Below, in pieces: positions 51,039 to 59,726 of a stretch of 64,000 nucleotides of DNA. The DNA comes from Ilumatobacteraceae bacterium (GTDB lineage: Bacteria > Actinomycetota > Acidimicrobiia > Acidimicrobiales > Ilumatobacteraceae). Position 1 is the first letter of the stretch. Each line of letters opens with the position of its first letter. The stretch covers positions 1 through 64,000 of the forward strand of contig JABSQH010000038.1 in assembly GCA_013213745.1 (NCBI GenBank). The letters are read 5' to 3'. The notes under the pieces were generated by a model. The model was not told the DNA's origin and did no database searches. It worked only from the letters and a program-made list of their open reading frames with translations. Position numbers and translations under genes: made by a program.

Positions 51039-52124
51039 TCAGAGCTGCGCCATGCGGACGCGACGGACGAGAATCACGAACACGGGACCACCGATCGCGG
51101 CGGTCATGATGCCCACCTGGATCTCGCCGGGGCGGGCGACGATGCGGCCGAGTGTGTCACAGAACAGGATGAGCGCCGCTCCGGCGAATGCGGAGGCGGG
51201 GATCAACCACCGCTGGTCGGGTCCGAACGCCACACGCATCATGTGCGGAACGACGAGTCCGACGAATCCGATTGGGCCGGCAGCGGCGACCGCGCACCCG
51301 CACAGCAGTGTGATCGACAAGACGCTGAAGGCGCGGGTCGTGTTGATCTTGGTGCCGAGGCTGCGCGCCGCTTCGTCACCGAGCGCCATCGCGTTGAGTT
51401 GCCGGGCCACGGCAACGGCGAGCAACAACCCGACGACAACGAACGGCAGGATCTGCCAGCCGACCTCAGGTGGTCGGCCAGAAAGCGAGCCGACCGCCCA
51501 GAAGCGGAACTGATCGAGCGTCGCCTGGTCGAGCAACGTGACGGCTCCCGTGAGCGCACCGAGGAGCGATGCCAGCGCAGCGCCCGCCAGTGCTAGTCGC
51601 ACGGGCGTCGCTCCGCCGCGACCGACAGTTCCGAGGAGATAGACAGCCACCGACGCGATTGCGGCGCCGATGAACGCAAACCACACGAGGCCGAGGACGG
51701 TGCTCACGCCGAAGGCCCAGATCGCTAGAACGACGGCGAACGCAGCACCTGCGTTCACGCCGAGGAGCCCGGGATCAGCGAGCGGGTTCCTGGTAACGCC
51801 CTGCATGAGCGCACCAGCGGCGCCCAGTGCCGCACCGACGAGGAGCCCGAGCGCCGTGCGCGGGACGCGCAACTCGCGCACGATCAGGTGATCGGTCAGT
51901 TCGCGGTCGTACGACAGAAACGACTCGAACACCGTGCTCCACGGAGTCGACTTGGCACCGACGGCCAGCGACATCACGACAGTGATGGCGAGCGCCACGG
52001 CCAACACGATCACGCCGACGATGCGGCGAGTGGTCGTGGTCTGAGCGACGCGCCGGCCGGTCTGCCGCTCCTCGGGCGACTCAAGAGGTTCCGGAACGGT
52101 TGGCGCCGGAGCGACAGATGACAC
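51039..52124 (-). CDS. FecCD-family iron transport permease (FepD-like)
   Basis: A 361-residue permease: RVPRTALGLLVGAALGAAGA, VTRNPLADPGLLGVNAGAAF, GFVGLVVPHMMRVAFGPD and GEIQVGIMTAAIGGPVFVIL. First gene of the fepDGC-SIP-mhuD unit, with an iron-box-like site 6 bases beyond its ATG. Confidence 0.93.
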   Translation of the reverse strand: MSSVAPAPTVPEPLESPEERQTGRRVAQTTTTRRIVGVIVLAVALAITVVMSLAVGAKSTPWSTVFESFLSYDRELTDHLIVRELRVPRTALGLLVGAALGAAGALMQGVTRNPLADPGLLGVNAGAAFAVVLAIWAFGVSTVLGLVWFAFIGAAIASVAVYLLGTVGRGGATPVRLALAGAALASLLGALTGAVTLLDQATLDQFRFWAVGSLSGRPPEVGWQILPFVVVGLLLAVAVARQLNAMALGDEAARSLGTKINTTRAFSVLSITLLCGCAVAAAGPIGFVGLVVPHMMRVAFGPDQRWLIPASAFAGAALILFCDTLGRIVARPGEIQVGIMTAAIGGPVFVILVRRVRMAQL

Positions 52125-52130
52125 GAGAGC

Positions 52131-52149
52131 CCAGGTTAGGAATACCTAA
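52131..52149 (-). promoter_or_regulatory. DtxR/IdeR-like iron box upstream of fepD-type gene
   Basis: The 19-mer at these positions contains AGGTTAGG and ACCTAA. It agrees with the DtxR/IdeR consensus (TTAGGTTAGGCTAACCTAA) at about 14 of 19 positions, with a core inverted repeat TTAGGAATACCTAA. Iron-loaded repressor would block the transport operon. Confidence 0.75.
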
Positions 52150-52189
52150 TCAGTGCTGCAAGGTCGCCGTACGCCTGAGCAGGCTGCGA

Positions 52190-52765
52190 CTATCCTTCAC
52201 AGCCGACGCGGGCCGACGCCATGAACGAACAGAACTCGTCGCGCCCCACGACCCACACGCCATCGACGCGTGTCAGCATCCCCTGCTGATCGCCATAGGC
52301 AGGATTCCCGCCAAACTCCACGTCGTAGGTGATCGCCGCAGTATCGCCGTCGACGACGACCGCCGTGGGCACGAGCGTGATGCCACCGAATCCCTCACCC
52401 GTTGCGGCGTAGGCGTCGATCGTCGCGGCCAAGGCATCGGCATCTGCGAGATGCGGCGCCTTCTGATCGAACGGCGCTGTCGAGTCAAACACCAACGCCC
52501 ACGCCGTGGCGGCCGCTTTATCGTCTCCGTCGGGCGCTCCGGGCTCGGCTGCGGCGGTCGTCGGCGCTGCACTCGTCGGCGCAGCAGTTGTGGGAGCCGC
52601 CGTCGTCGGTGCGGCGGTGGTCGGCGCGGCGGTCGTGGGTGCAGCCGTGGTGGGCGTCGCCGTCGTGGGTACGCCGGTGGTATCGGCACCGCTGCTGTCG
52701 TCGTCACCACACGCAGCCAGCAGCACCGCGACGGCGATGGCGACTCCCGTCGCACGGCGGATCAT
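52190..52765 (-). CDS. Small lipoprotein with APTTA repeats and iron-locus C-domain
   Basis: A 191-residue secreted lipoprotein: signal peptide with lipobox LLAAC (Cys19), a linker of APTTA/APTSA repeats (about 30-70), then a 105-residue C-terminal domain (ALVFDSTAPFDQKAPHLADA, ITYDVEFGGNPAYGD, DEFCSFMASARVGC). The same domain ends the siderophore-binding lipoprotein at 58014-59501. Function unknown; two conserved Cys may form a disulfide. The start overlaps the gene before it. Placed just upstream of the fepD-type gene, after the HugZ-like unit. Confidence 0.82.
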   Translation of the reverse strand: MIRRATGVAIAVAVLLAACGDDDSSGADTTGVPTTATPTTAAPTTAAPTTAAPTTAAPTTAAPTSAAPTTAAAEPGAPDGDDKAAATAWALVFDSTAPFDQKAPHLADADALAATIDAYAATGEGFGGITLVPTAVVVDGDTAAITYDVEFGGNPAYGDQQGMLTRVDGVWVVGRDEFCSFMASARVGCEG

Positions 52766-53325
52766 TGTTCGCCTCGACCCTGTCGTCGAGCAACGTCGGC
52801 GGGCTCGTTCTGCGACGTGTGTTCGTGGACACTCGCCACGACCTCCTCCGCGAAGCAACGCGCGGCCAACCGAGCAACGACATCGTCGAGCATCCCGAAC
52901 TCGCCCAGTGGCGCTCGAAGTTCGACGACCGACACTCCGAGCGAGGAGTCCGGTCGAATCGTCGCCTCGACCTCGGTGTCGTCCACGTCGGGGAGCTCTG
53001 CGATCACGTCGATGAGTCGACACGGGGCGAGGAAGGTCGCGAATGTCCGACTCTCCATGTCCGGCCGCTCCACACGAAGTACACCGCCGCCCAGGTCCTC
53101 CAGAGTCCCGGCAAACTCGATCGACGTCAGCTGTTCAAGCTGCTGCGACAGCCGCCGACTCAACCCGGCAACGACGATCTGACGCATCTTGCATGCATCG
53201 ATGTCGGCGGCGGGATGCGCGCCGACCACCACACATTCCCCGGTCGAGCAATGCAGCCGCAACTGTCCGCCGTGGGTGGCGTGCGCGATGCCGACGGCGA
53301 TCCGCAGGTGTTCCATATGCGTCAC
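52762..53325 (-). CDS. Unknown protein between hugZ-like and lipoprotein genes
   Basis: A 187-residue protein with a Cys (LHCSTGECVVVGAHPAADID, residues about 24-43) and helical C-terminal half. I do not recognise a family. Its GTG overlaps the hugZ-like stop and its end overlaps the lipoprotein start, so it is locked in the heme unit and probably helps heme or iron handling. Confidence 0.72.
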   Translation of the reverse strand: MTHMEHLRIAVGIAHATHGGQLRLHCSTGECVVVGAHPAADIDACKMRQIVVAGLSRRLSQQLEQLTSIEFAGTLEDLGGGVLRVERPDMESRTFATFLAPCRLIDVIAELPDVDDTEVEATIRPDSSLGVSVVELRAPLGEFGMLDDVVARLAARCFAEEVVASVHEHTSQNEPADVARRQGRGEQ

Positions 53326-54200
53326 GGGGTGGTCCTTTCGGTGTCGATAGCGATGGCGGCGACCTTGCGTGCCCGCGCCGCGAGCGCCACGGTGGCCGCG
53401 CGCACGTCGTCGGGCTGCTCGACCACCGGGTCGAACGCGATGCGAGAAATCGCTGAAACGGTGGCGATCGAGTGCGTGGGATCGACTCGATCGCGAACTT
53501 CGAGCGTCATTCCGTAGCGATCGACGCCTGTCACGGTCACCGTTGGGGCGTCAGGGCACCCGCCGAGTTGCCGCACGATCTCGAGGCACGCGTCGGCGTG
53601 ATCGGAATTCAAGTATTCGATCATCGGCTGCGACGCGCGGATCACCGAATCTGGTTGGGCAGCTGCGTACTCCTCGCCGCTGACCCAACCCATCACGCCG
53701 AAACCACCGACGAAGCGTGCGTGGAGCAGCTCGAAGCGCCACCATTCAAAGTCGGGGAAGTCGACGTATGCCCGACTGTGCGGGTGGATGGCGGTGTGCG
53801 TTGCGACGATCTCGGAATCGGGGTCGAAGGGAACGAACGAGCCGACGAGGGTGATGCGCGGCAAGGCCAGCGGGTCGCGCAGCTCGTCGTGGTCGGCATG
53901 TACGAGCACGCTCGCTCGCGGATCCCGCCGGAGATTGATCGTGTGTTCCGCGAGCTGCGAAACACACACGACCGGCGCGCCCGCATCGACGGTACTGATC
54001 GGCACGATCGATGTGTACGGGTGGCCCGACTCGGTGACCGTCGCCACCGAGGCCAGAGCACCCGGACCGATCAACGTGCGGGCCAGCTCTGCGTGCGACG
54101 GAAACGAGTTGCGGTCCCCAACGATCATCGGCATCGCGGCAACGTGTTGCTGCGAGTCGACATCCGGGCGCGACGGCTGACCGACGGCGGACGCACTCAT
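53322..54200 (-). CDS. HugZ-like heme-utilisation protein (PPOX plus DUF2470)
   Basis: A 292-residue protein. A split-barrel PPOX-like domain (about 35-190; TLIGPGALASVATVTESGHP, then SQLAEHTINLRRDPRASVLV) is followed by a DUF2470 domain (about 205-285; MIEYLNSDHADACLEIVRQL, MTLEVRDRV). This is the architecture of HugZ, a heme oxygenase in Helicobacter and others. The ATG overlaps the HmuT-like stop (ATGA). A second heme-degrading candidate beside the MhuD-like protein. Confidence 0.84.
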   Translation of the reverse strand: MSASAVGQPSRPDVDSQQHVAAMPMIVGDRNSFPSHAELARTLIGPGALASVATVTESGHPYTSIVPISTVDAGAPVVCVSQLAEHTINLRRDPRASVLVHADHDELRDPLALPRITLVGSFVPFDPDSEIVATHTAIHPHSRAYVDFPDFEWWRFELLHARFVGGFGVMGWVSGEEYAAAQPDSVIRASQPMIEYLNSDHADACLEIVRQLGGCPDAPTVTVTGVDRYGMTLEVRDRVDPTHSIATVSAISRIAFDPVVEQPDDVRAATVALAARARKVAAIAIDTERTTP

Positions 54201-55261
54201 TGGGCACCCCCGTAGATGTCGGTGATCATCTCGTCGATGAGCTGACCCGTCCGCGGCCCGTTGCCGAGGAGGTATTGGTCGTCGTAGGAGAACACCCGTG
54301 CGTTCTGCCCTGCAGGCGTCTGCGCCAGCCCGCCGATCGACAACAGCCCGTCGACACCTCCGACCGATTCGAGACCCGCCGACGGCACGATGATGACGTC
54401 GGGTGCGGCAACGAGCATTGCTTCCGCAGTGATCTCCTGGGCGTCGGCAACGCCGAGCTCATCAGCGATATTGACTGCGCCGATTTCGTCGATGACCCAC
54501 CCGATGCCCGACTCCGCGCCAAGTACGAGTTGGACGTTCTCGCCGCGCACGTACATGGCCGCGATGCGTGGTGGCTCGATCGAGCCATCGACACGCGCCG
54601 CCGCAGCGGTGATCTGACCGTCGACCTCCGCGGCGAGGGCCTCGCCGCGTTCGGGAACACCGAGCGCTTCGGCGACGGCGCGGATCTTCGTCGCCGGACC
54701 ATCCACAGTGGGCGGCGTCGGAACGATGACAACCGGGACGCCGGTCCGTTCGAGGTCGGTCAACGTCTCGGCGGGACCGGCGACCTCGGTCGCCAACACC
54801 ACGTTGGGTTCGAGCGCAAGAATCGGCTCAGCGGAGAGCGCCCGCTGGTATCCGATCTTCGTGCTCGCGTCGGCGGCCTCGGGGTATGTCGCTGAGATGT
54901 CGGTTGCCACCACGTTGTCGCCGAGCCCGAGCGCCCACACGATTTCGGCGAGGTCGCCATCGACCGGCACGATTCGCTCAACCGACTCGATCATGACCTC
55001 GACACCGCGATCGTCCACGACGGTGATCGGTTCGCCGTCGACCGACCCACTCGTCGGTCGCTCGGTCGACGACGACGTCGTTTCAACCGATGTGGGCGCA
55101 TCCGAACGAGCAGGTGCCGTCGACGATGATGGCGAGGTCGTCGTCGACACCGCTGACGAAGATGACGCCGCAGACGAAGCAGTTCCGGCCGTATCATCAT
55201 CGCCCCCGCAGGCGGCAAGCACGCTCGCCGCAACGATCAGAGGGATCCACCGGTTGCCCAT
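54197..55261 (-). CDS. HmuT-like heme/hemin-binding lipoprotein
   Basis: A 354-residue secreted lipoprotein: lipobox SVLAAC (Cys18), a Ser/Thr-rich linker (about 25-75), then a Fe3+-type periplasmic-binding domain (VERIVPVDGDLAEIVWALGL, DISATYPEAADASTKIGYQ, VFSYDDQYLLGNGPRTGQL). The last block is typical of hemin-binding HmuT. The ATG at 55261 is preferred over a TTG 6 bases upstream. First gene of the heme unit, with an iron-box-like site 13 bases upstream. Confidence 0.86.
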   Translation of the reverse strand: MGNRWIPLIVAASVLAACGGDDDTAGTASSAASSSSAVSTTTSPSSSTAPARSDAPTSVETTSSSTERPTSGSVDGEPITVVDDRGVEVMIESVERIVPVDGDLAEIVWALGLGDNVVATDISATYPEAADASTKIGYQRALSAEPILALEPNVVLATEVAGPAETLTDLERTGVPVVIVPTPPTVDGPATKIRAVAEALGVPERGEALAAEVDGQITAAAARVDGSIEPPRIAAMYVRGENVQLVLGAESGIGWVIDEIGAVNIADELGVADAQEITAEAMLVAAPDVIIVPSAGLESVGGVDGLLSIGGLAQTPAGQNARVFSYDDQYLLGNGPRTGQLIDEMITDIYGGAQ

Positions 55262-55273
55262 CGCCAAGCGATG

Positions 55274-55287
55274 TTAAGCATTCCTAC
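55274..55287 (-). promoter_or_regulatory. Weak iron-box-like site before HmuT-like gene
   Basis: TTAAGCATTCCTAC resembles TTAGGTATTCCTAA, the form of the site at 52136-52149 read on the other strand, at 11 of 14 positions, and lies 13 bases upstream of the HmuT-like ATG. Confidence 0.5.
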
Positions 55288-55355
55288 TATCTGTTGCAAG
55301 CCATGGTGATAGACCCACGTCGTTCAGACTCATCGCGGCGCCGACGCTCGCCCCA

Positions 55356-55929
55356 ATGAGTGGCCCCGCTTCGCATCACGGCATCGTCGAATCAGCCGAG
55401 TGGCTCACCCCGAGCATGCGCCGCATCGTGCTCGATGGTCCAGGCTGCACCAGCCGACACGCTGCAGGTACTCGGACCGGGGGGCGGGTATGCCCCGAAC
55501 CCAGACGCCGACTGGCATCTGCTCGCTAGAGACGAGAGCGCATTGCCGGCGATCGCAGCCTCGCTCGAGTCGATGACGCCAACGGCGACCGCCGCGGTGT
55601 TCATCGTGGTCGCCGGCCCCGAACACGAGATCGAAGTGAACCGGCCCGAGGCGACGACGCTCCCGTGGCTGCACCGCAACGGATCGGCATCACCTGCAGA
55701 TCTGCTCGTCGATGCCATACGAGCATTCGAGTTCCCGAGCGGCTCGCCGCATGTGTTCGTCCACGGCGAGGCCGGGGAGACCCGCGCCGTGCGACGCCAT
55801 CTTCTCTCGGACCGAGGCCTCGCCAAAGACGGGGCATCGATCTCCCCGTATTGGCGGCGGGACCACACCGACGAAGCATGGCGAGCCATCAAGAAGCAGT
55901 GGCTCGCAGAGCAGGACGCCGACGTCTGA
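55356..55929 (+). pseudogene. Siderophore-interacting protein (SIP) remnant 1
   Basis: An ATG at 55356 opens SGPASHHGIVESAEWLTP and MRRIVLDG, the start of a SIP FAD domain. That frame ends early and a second frame takes up ADTLQVLGPGGGYAPNPDADWH, LLARDESALPAIAASLES and the C-terminal RRDHTDEAWRAIKKQW, the SIP NAD(P)H domain. The core of the FAD domain is deleted, so it is non-functional as a full reductase. Confidence 0.72.
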
Positions 55930-56033
55930 CCGCTGCGCCGGCCACCGCCCGCCCCGCAGGCAGACCGCAGCATCGCCCGGCGCAGCTCGTCGTCGGGCGT
56001 CAGCGTGTCACCGAGGCGGCGGCTCGAGATCGT

Positions 56034-56645
56034 TCAGGCGCCAGCTGAGAGCTGCCGGGCGCGCCTGCGCCGGCCGGGCCGCTCAGTACACAGCCGCTCG
56101 AGCGACGACGCCGCCCGAGCGGGATCGAGGCACTGCTCAACCGGGAACCGCACAACGGCATCAGCGACCACGCTGTCGATGACGGTGTCGAGCTCGCTCG
56201 TACTCACCGCCGCCTCGCGACGCATTGCCGACCGCATGCTCTCGGCCAAGTGCACGACACCGCGTAGCTGCATTGGGTCCGGCGACACGGCCGGGGCATC
56301 GCTCACCACCTCGACATACGGCAGCGCGCCCTCGACCAGCATCCGCAGATCGCCGTCGTAGAGGTCGCGACTGAGTCCATCGAGCCACGGTTCGCTGACG
56401 ACATCGAGCAACCCATCGACGAAGCGCTTCCAGACGTCGAGCGCACGCCCAGCGCCGTTCGCCGCAGGATGGCTTGCCACCGCACGCTGAAACGGACGCG
56501 CCTCGACATCGAAGAAGCCGCCGAGTGGGACGATCTCGATGCGCCGGCCATCGACAGCGTCGGCGGCGCGACCGTCGAGCAGGCGCGCATCGCCAAGGTC
56601 GCTCATGCGTTGGTGGGGGTCAAACGAGGTGCGACGGGTCAACAT
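56034..56645 (-). CDS. Unknown 203-residue protein behind an iron box
   Basis: A mostly helical soluble protein with LGGFFDVEARPFQRAVASHP, DVWKRFVDGLLDVVSEPWL and a basic C-terminal tail. No family recognised. Its ATG is 14 bases from an iron-box-like site, so it may be an iron-regulated gene of unknown role. Confidence 0.6.
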   Translation of the reverse strand: MLTRRTSFDPHQRMSDLGDARLLDGRAADAVDGRRIEIVPLGGFFDVEARPFQRAVASHPAANGAGRALDVWKRFVDGLLDVVSEPWLDGLSRDLYDGDLRMLVEGALPYVEVVSDAPAVSPDPMQLRGVVHLAESMRSAMRREAAVSTSELDTVIDSVVADAVVRFPVEQCLDPARAASSLERLCTERPGRRRRARQLSAGA

Positions 56646-56658
56646 GCAACTGCAAATG

Positions 56659-56675
56659 TTAACTAATCCTAACTT
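56659..56675 (-). promoter_or_regulatory. DtxR/IdeR-like site upstream of the 203-residue gene
   Basis: On the minus strand GTTAGGATTAGTTAA agrees with GTTAGGCTAACCTAA of the iron-box consensus at about 11 of 15 positions. Confidence 0.4.
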
Positions 56676-56692
56676 CCAGCGTCAATGCTTTG

Positions 56693-57127
56693 TCACGGTC
56701 CGGCGTGCGCGCTGCCCATCGCCACCACGACGAACGACACGGCGACGACCAGGAACACCGCCGAGGTCACGACCCGGAGCGTCTGCGGCGCCAGCCAACG
56801 CCCCACTCGTGCCCCGACCGCGACGGCCAGCAGTCCGGCCGTCGCCATACCGATCGACGCTCTGAGCCATACGGGCAGCGCCCCGAACTCGGCACCGAGC
56901 CCCGCCGTGGCAAACATCGTCTTGTCGCCGAGCTCGGCACCAACGAGGACGCCGATCGCGGCGAGTCTCGAGCGACCGAGCACCTTTTGTGCGTCAGAAC
57001 CAGACGCCATCCACGACCACGCGGCCACCGCGAGAAATACGAACGCCGCGAGCCAGGCGCGCGCCGCTGGCGACAACGTTGCGCCGATCACGCCGCCGCT
57101 GACGGCGCTGAGCGATGTCGTCACCAC
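56693..57127 (-). CDS. GDT1/TMEM165 (UPF0016) family cation transporter, N-terminally short
   Basis: A 144-residue membrane protein with about 4 helices and the family motif GAELGDKTMFATAGLGA (about 62-78). UPF0016 proteins (Mn2+/Ca2+ transport) normally are about 190-210 residues with two ExGDK motifs; only one is left here. The residual N-terminus (SAVSGGVIGATL) matches mid-protein, so the first third is missing. It may be a single-motif partner protein or a truncated gene. Confidence 0.68.
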   Translation of the reverse strand: MVTTSLSAVSGGVIGATLSPAARAWLAAFVFLAVAAWSWMASGSDAQKVLGRSRLAAIGVLVGAELGDKTMFATAGLGAEFGALPVWLRASIGMATAGLLAVAVGARVGRWLAPQTLRVVTSAVFLVVAVSFVVVAMGSAHAGP

Positions 57128-57129
57128 CG

Positions 57130-57430
57130 CGACGACAACGACGGCATCACGGTCTGGGAGCCTGCCGATCCCGGTGGGTCAGAGATCACTCCGTCGACGT
57201 TCGAGGTAAGCCAGCAGACCGTGCCCGACATCGGCGCACCGTCGATCGTCTATCTCGACAAAGACTTGTTCGTTCCGTTCGCCGACATCGAGAGCGACCC
57301 ACTGTGGCAAGCGACGGCCGCTGCACAGGCCGGTCGCCTGCTGTTCCCACGCAACGGCGCACAAGCGCGACTCGGGGGACCCATTCACAAGTTCATCGCC
57401 CTCGACTCCATGGCCGAGTTGGCGTCGTAG
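57130..57430 (+). pseudogene. Possible binding-protein C-terminal remnant
   Basis: From about 57170 a plus frame reads TPSTFEVSQQTVPDI then LFVPFADIESDPLWQATAAA, and AQAGRLLFPRN, which resemble the end of an Fe-siderophore binding protein (DPLWQ...QAGRV). It ends at 57430. No start or first part is present. Next to a SIP remnant, so both may be leftovers of one lost uptake operon. Confidence 0.45.
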
Positions 57431-57438
57431 GACCGTCC

Positions 57439-58004
57439 GTGTCGATCGCTCACAGCATCCGCCAGAACACGCGCCAGAACGAGGGCAGCGTCGCCGCCGT
57501 CGAACCCCTTGGCGACGGCGTGGTACGCATCCGCGCGGCGGCACGGCTGCCGATCCTGCAGTGGCGTCCGGGGCAGGCGGTCGCTGTGACCGCTGGCGGC
57601 ATTGCCCAACACTCGACGAGGGTGCATCCGCGTACGTGTTCGTCGGTGACCGTATGAGTATTGCGTCGAACGCCGCCATGGTCGAGCGGCTGCTCGCAGT
57701 CGACGGCTCGGCGCCGATCGACGTGGTGGTCGGCGCGCCAGAGCCGGACCGCGCCGACCTCACCCTCGGCGAGCCGAGCACGGACCGCTTGCGGATCCGT
57801 TGGCTGGCCGCCGATGACGCCGACGAACTCCGCACACAGATGCCGACGGCACTCCCGGCGAGGTTGCACGAGGGCACCCAGGCGTGCATCACCGGCGAGA
57901 TGAAGATGATGCAAGCCGCCCGTCAGGCCCTGCAACGCGCAGGGCTGAGTCGCCGGTCGATCGGCTCACACGCGCATTGGACACCTGGCCGCCGCGGCAT
58001 GTGA
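57439..58004 (+). pseudogene. Siderophore-interacting protein (SIP) remnant 2
   Basis: A GTG at 57439 starts SIAHSIRQNTRQNEGSVAAV then ILQWRPGQAVAVTAGG (start of the FAD domain). The frame then breaks, and another reads SAYVFVGDRMSIASNAAMVE and PDRADLTLGEPSTDRLRIRW to HAHWTPGRRGM and the stop at 58004, the NAD(P)H-binding domain of a SIP. Internal deletion plus frameshift. Confidence 0.72.
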
Positions 58005-58013
58005 GCCACACCG

Positions 58014-59501
58014 CTACGGGCAGGGATTACGCGCCGACGCCATGAATCCGCAGAACTCGGCGCGGCTGACCGTCCATGTGCCGTCGACCAAACTCATCTC
58101 GCCCTCAAGCGCGGTGTATGCGGCGTTCTCGCCGAAGTACACGTCGTAGGTGACGATCGCCTGTTCGTCGGTGACGACCACGCCAACCGGATCGAGACGG
58201 ATACCGCCGAGCGAGTCGCCGACGCCCTGGTAGCTGTCGATCGTGCCGCGCAGCTCGTCGGCGGACTCGAGATACTCGGCCTTGCCGTCGAAGGCGACAG
58301 TGGAGTCGAACACCGCCGACCAAGCATCGGCGGCCGCCTGATCATCCTCCCCGAGGTCGGCGCCCGCCGAGTCCAGGACGAGCATCGACGGCACCTGCGT
58401 GGAGGGATCGCCGTCGACCGCAAGCACCAACTCTGGCACCAGTTCCTCGATGACGAACTGCAAGCTCAGCGGACTCGAGTGCGAGAACGCTCCCATGAGG
58501 AGCGGGTCGGCGACCACTTCTCGGCCCTCGGCGTTGGCCACCAAGGTCGGACGCAGGGCCAAGCCGCGCAGCGCTTCATACTCGGCCTCACTCGACGCCA
58601 ACCACACGATGACGTCCTGGTCGAGCGTGCTCAGCTGCTCCTCGCTGACGCTGAAGAAGAAGCTGTCACCTGCGAGTTCGTCGAACTCCGGCGGCGTGAC
58701 GAAACCGAAACGGCTCATCACTTCCGCCCGAACGTCGCTCGAGGCGTAGGCCCCCGGTAGATCCTCGAATGCAAACGCCACTGCGGCGGTCTGGCCCTCG
58801 AACTCGGGATACATCTTGCGCACTTCGGCAAAGGCAGCCTCGGTGTCGTCAACGATCTGCTGTGCCTCGGCCTCCTTGCCGACGGCGCGTCCGGTGATCA
58901 ACATCGCTTCGTCGAACGGCGTGCCGTAGTCGGGATAGTCGCCCGGTTGCGCAACGGTCGGCGCGATCGCCGCGAGCGTCTCGTAGTCCGACTCGCTCAT
59001 CCCCGACGACAGACCCACGATCAGGTCCGGTTGGAGCGCCGCGATCTGCTCGAAGTTGAGCTCGGTACTCGCGAGCACTTCGGGCTTCGCGTCGCCGAGC
59101 GCCTCCTGGGCCCACGGCCAAGTGGCGAACGGCTGATCGCCGTACCAGTCGCGCACCCCGATCGGCGTCACACCGAGCGACAGCAGGCCGTCGTGCTCGC
59201 CGAACCCGATCGACACGATCGACTCCGGTTCAGCAGGGATCGTCGTCTCGCCGAACTTGTGCTCGATCGTCACCGGGAAGGCTGCAGTCTCGACGGTGTC
59301 GGTGGCCTCCGGAGCCGCATCGGTGCTCTCCGCCGACCCCACCGTCGAATCAGGCGCCTCCGTACTCTCGGGGGCGGCGGCCGGAGCAGCCGTACTCTCA
59401 CTGTTGGTCGGCGACGTCGAGCCAGGGTCATCGTCGCTGCCGCACCCCGCAGCAGTCAGTGCTAGCCCGACGGCAATCGCCGTCAGCGTCCGCGCCTTCA
59501 T
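58014..59501 (-). CDS. Fe-siderophore-binding lipoprotein with extra C-terminal domain
   Basis: A 495-residue secreted lipoprotein. Signal with lipobox LTAAGC (Cys near 20), a Ser/Thr/Ala/Glu linker (about 25-75), a FecB/FepB-type binding domain (about 78-370; AEPESIVSIGFGEHDGLLSL, ALQPDLIVGLSSGMSESDYE), then a 105-residue C-terminal domain (about 385-495; AVFDSTVAFDGKAEYLES, IVTYDVYFGENAAY, AEFCGFMASARNPC) shared with the lipoprotein at 52190-52765. GGAG lies 5 bases before the ATG. An iron-box-like site lies about 110 bases upstream. Confidence 0.9.
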   Translation of the reverse strand: MKARTLTAIAVGLALTAAGCGSDDDPGSTSPTNSESTAAPAAAPESTEAPDSTVGSAESTDAAPEATDTVETAAFPVTIEHKFGETTIPAEPESIVSIGFGEHDGLLSLGVTPIGVRDWYGDQPFATWPWAQEALGDAKPEVLASTELNFEQIAALQPDLIVGLSSGMSESDYETLAAIAPTVAQPGDYPDYGTPFDEAMLITGRAVGKEAEAQQIVDDTEAAFAEVRKMYPEFEGQTAAVAFAFEDLPGAYASSDVRAEVMSRFGFVTPPEFDELAGDSFFFSVSEEQLSTLDQDVIVWLASSEAEYEALRGLALRPTLVANAEGREVVADPLLMGAFSHSSPLSLQFVIEELVPELVLAVDGDPSTQVPSMLVLDSAGADLGEDDQAAADAWSAVFDSTVAFDGKAEYLESADELRGTIDSYQGVGDSLGGIRLDPVGVVVTDEQAIVTYDVYFGENAAYTALEGEMSLVDGTWTVSRAEFCGFMASARNPCP

Positions 59502-59611
59502 GAGTCTCCGATCTGCCGAGTCACGTTCACGAGCGTGGGCAGCCGCCTCGGGGAGACCGCCGCTCGGGGAGGAAGTATGACGGACGACATTCGCTTCGAC
59601 AACTCTGGCCG

Positions 59612-59625
59612 TTAGGTATTCCAAA
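59612..59625. promoter_or_regulatory. DtxR/IdeR-like site between divergent lipoprotein genes
   Basis: TTAGGTATTCCAAA, the reverse complement form of TTTGGAATACCTAA; compare TTAGGAATACCTAA at 52136. It lies between the binding-protein gene (minus) and the frameshifted lipoprotein (plus), and could serve both. Confidence 0.65.
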
Positions 59626-59726
59626 CATCACGCCCTGGGGACCGATGTCGTCGTGCTGCGCCGCCGTCTCAGCGGATCGGCATGTGGACCTAACAGATGG
59701 GGCCCGCATCCATAGGCTCGCCCGCC

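Noticed and set aside
49860-51596. A 578-codon plus frame across the two permeases
   Set aside because: Very rich in Asp, Arg, Gln and His, with no hydrophobic core; it is the antisense of two clear FecCD permeases.
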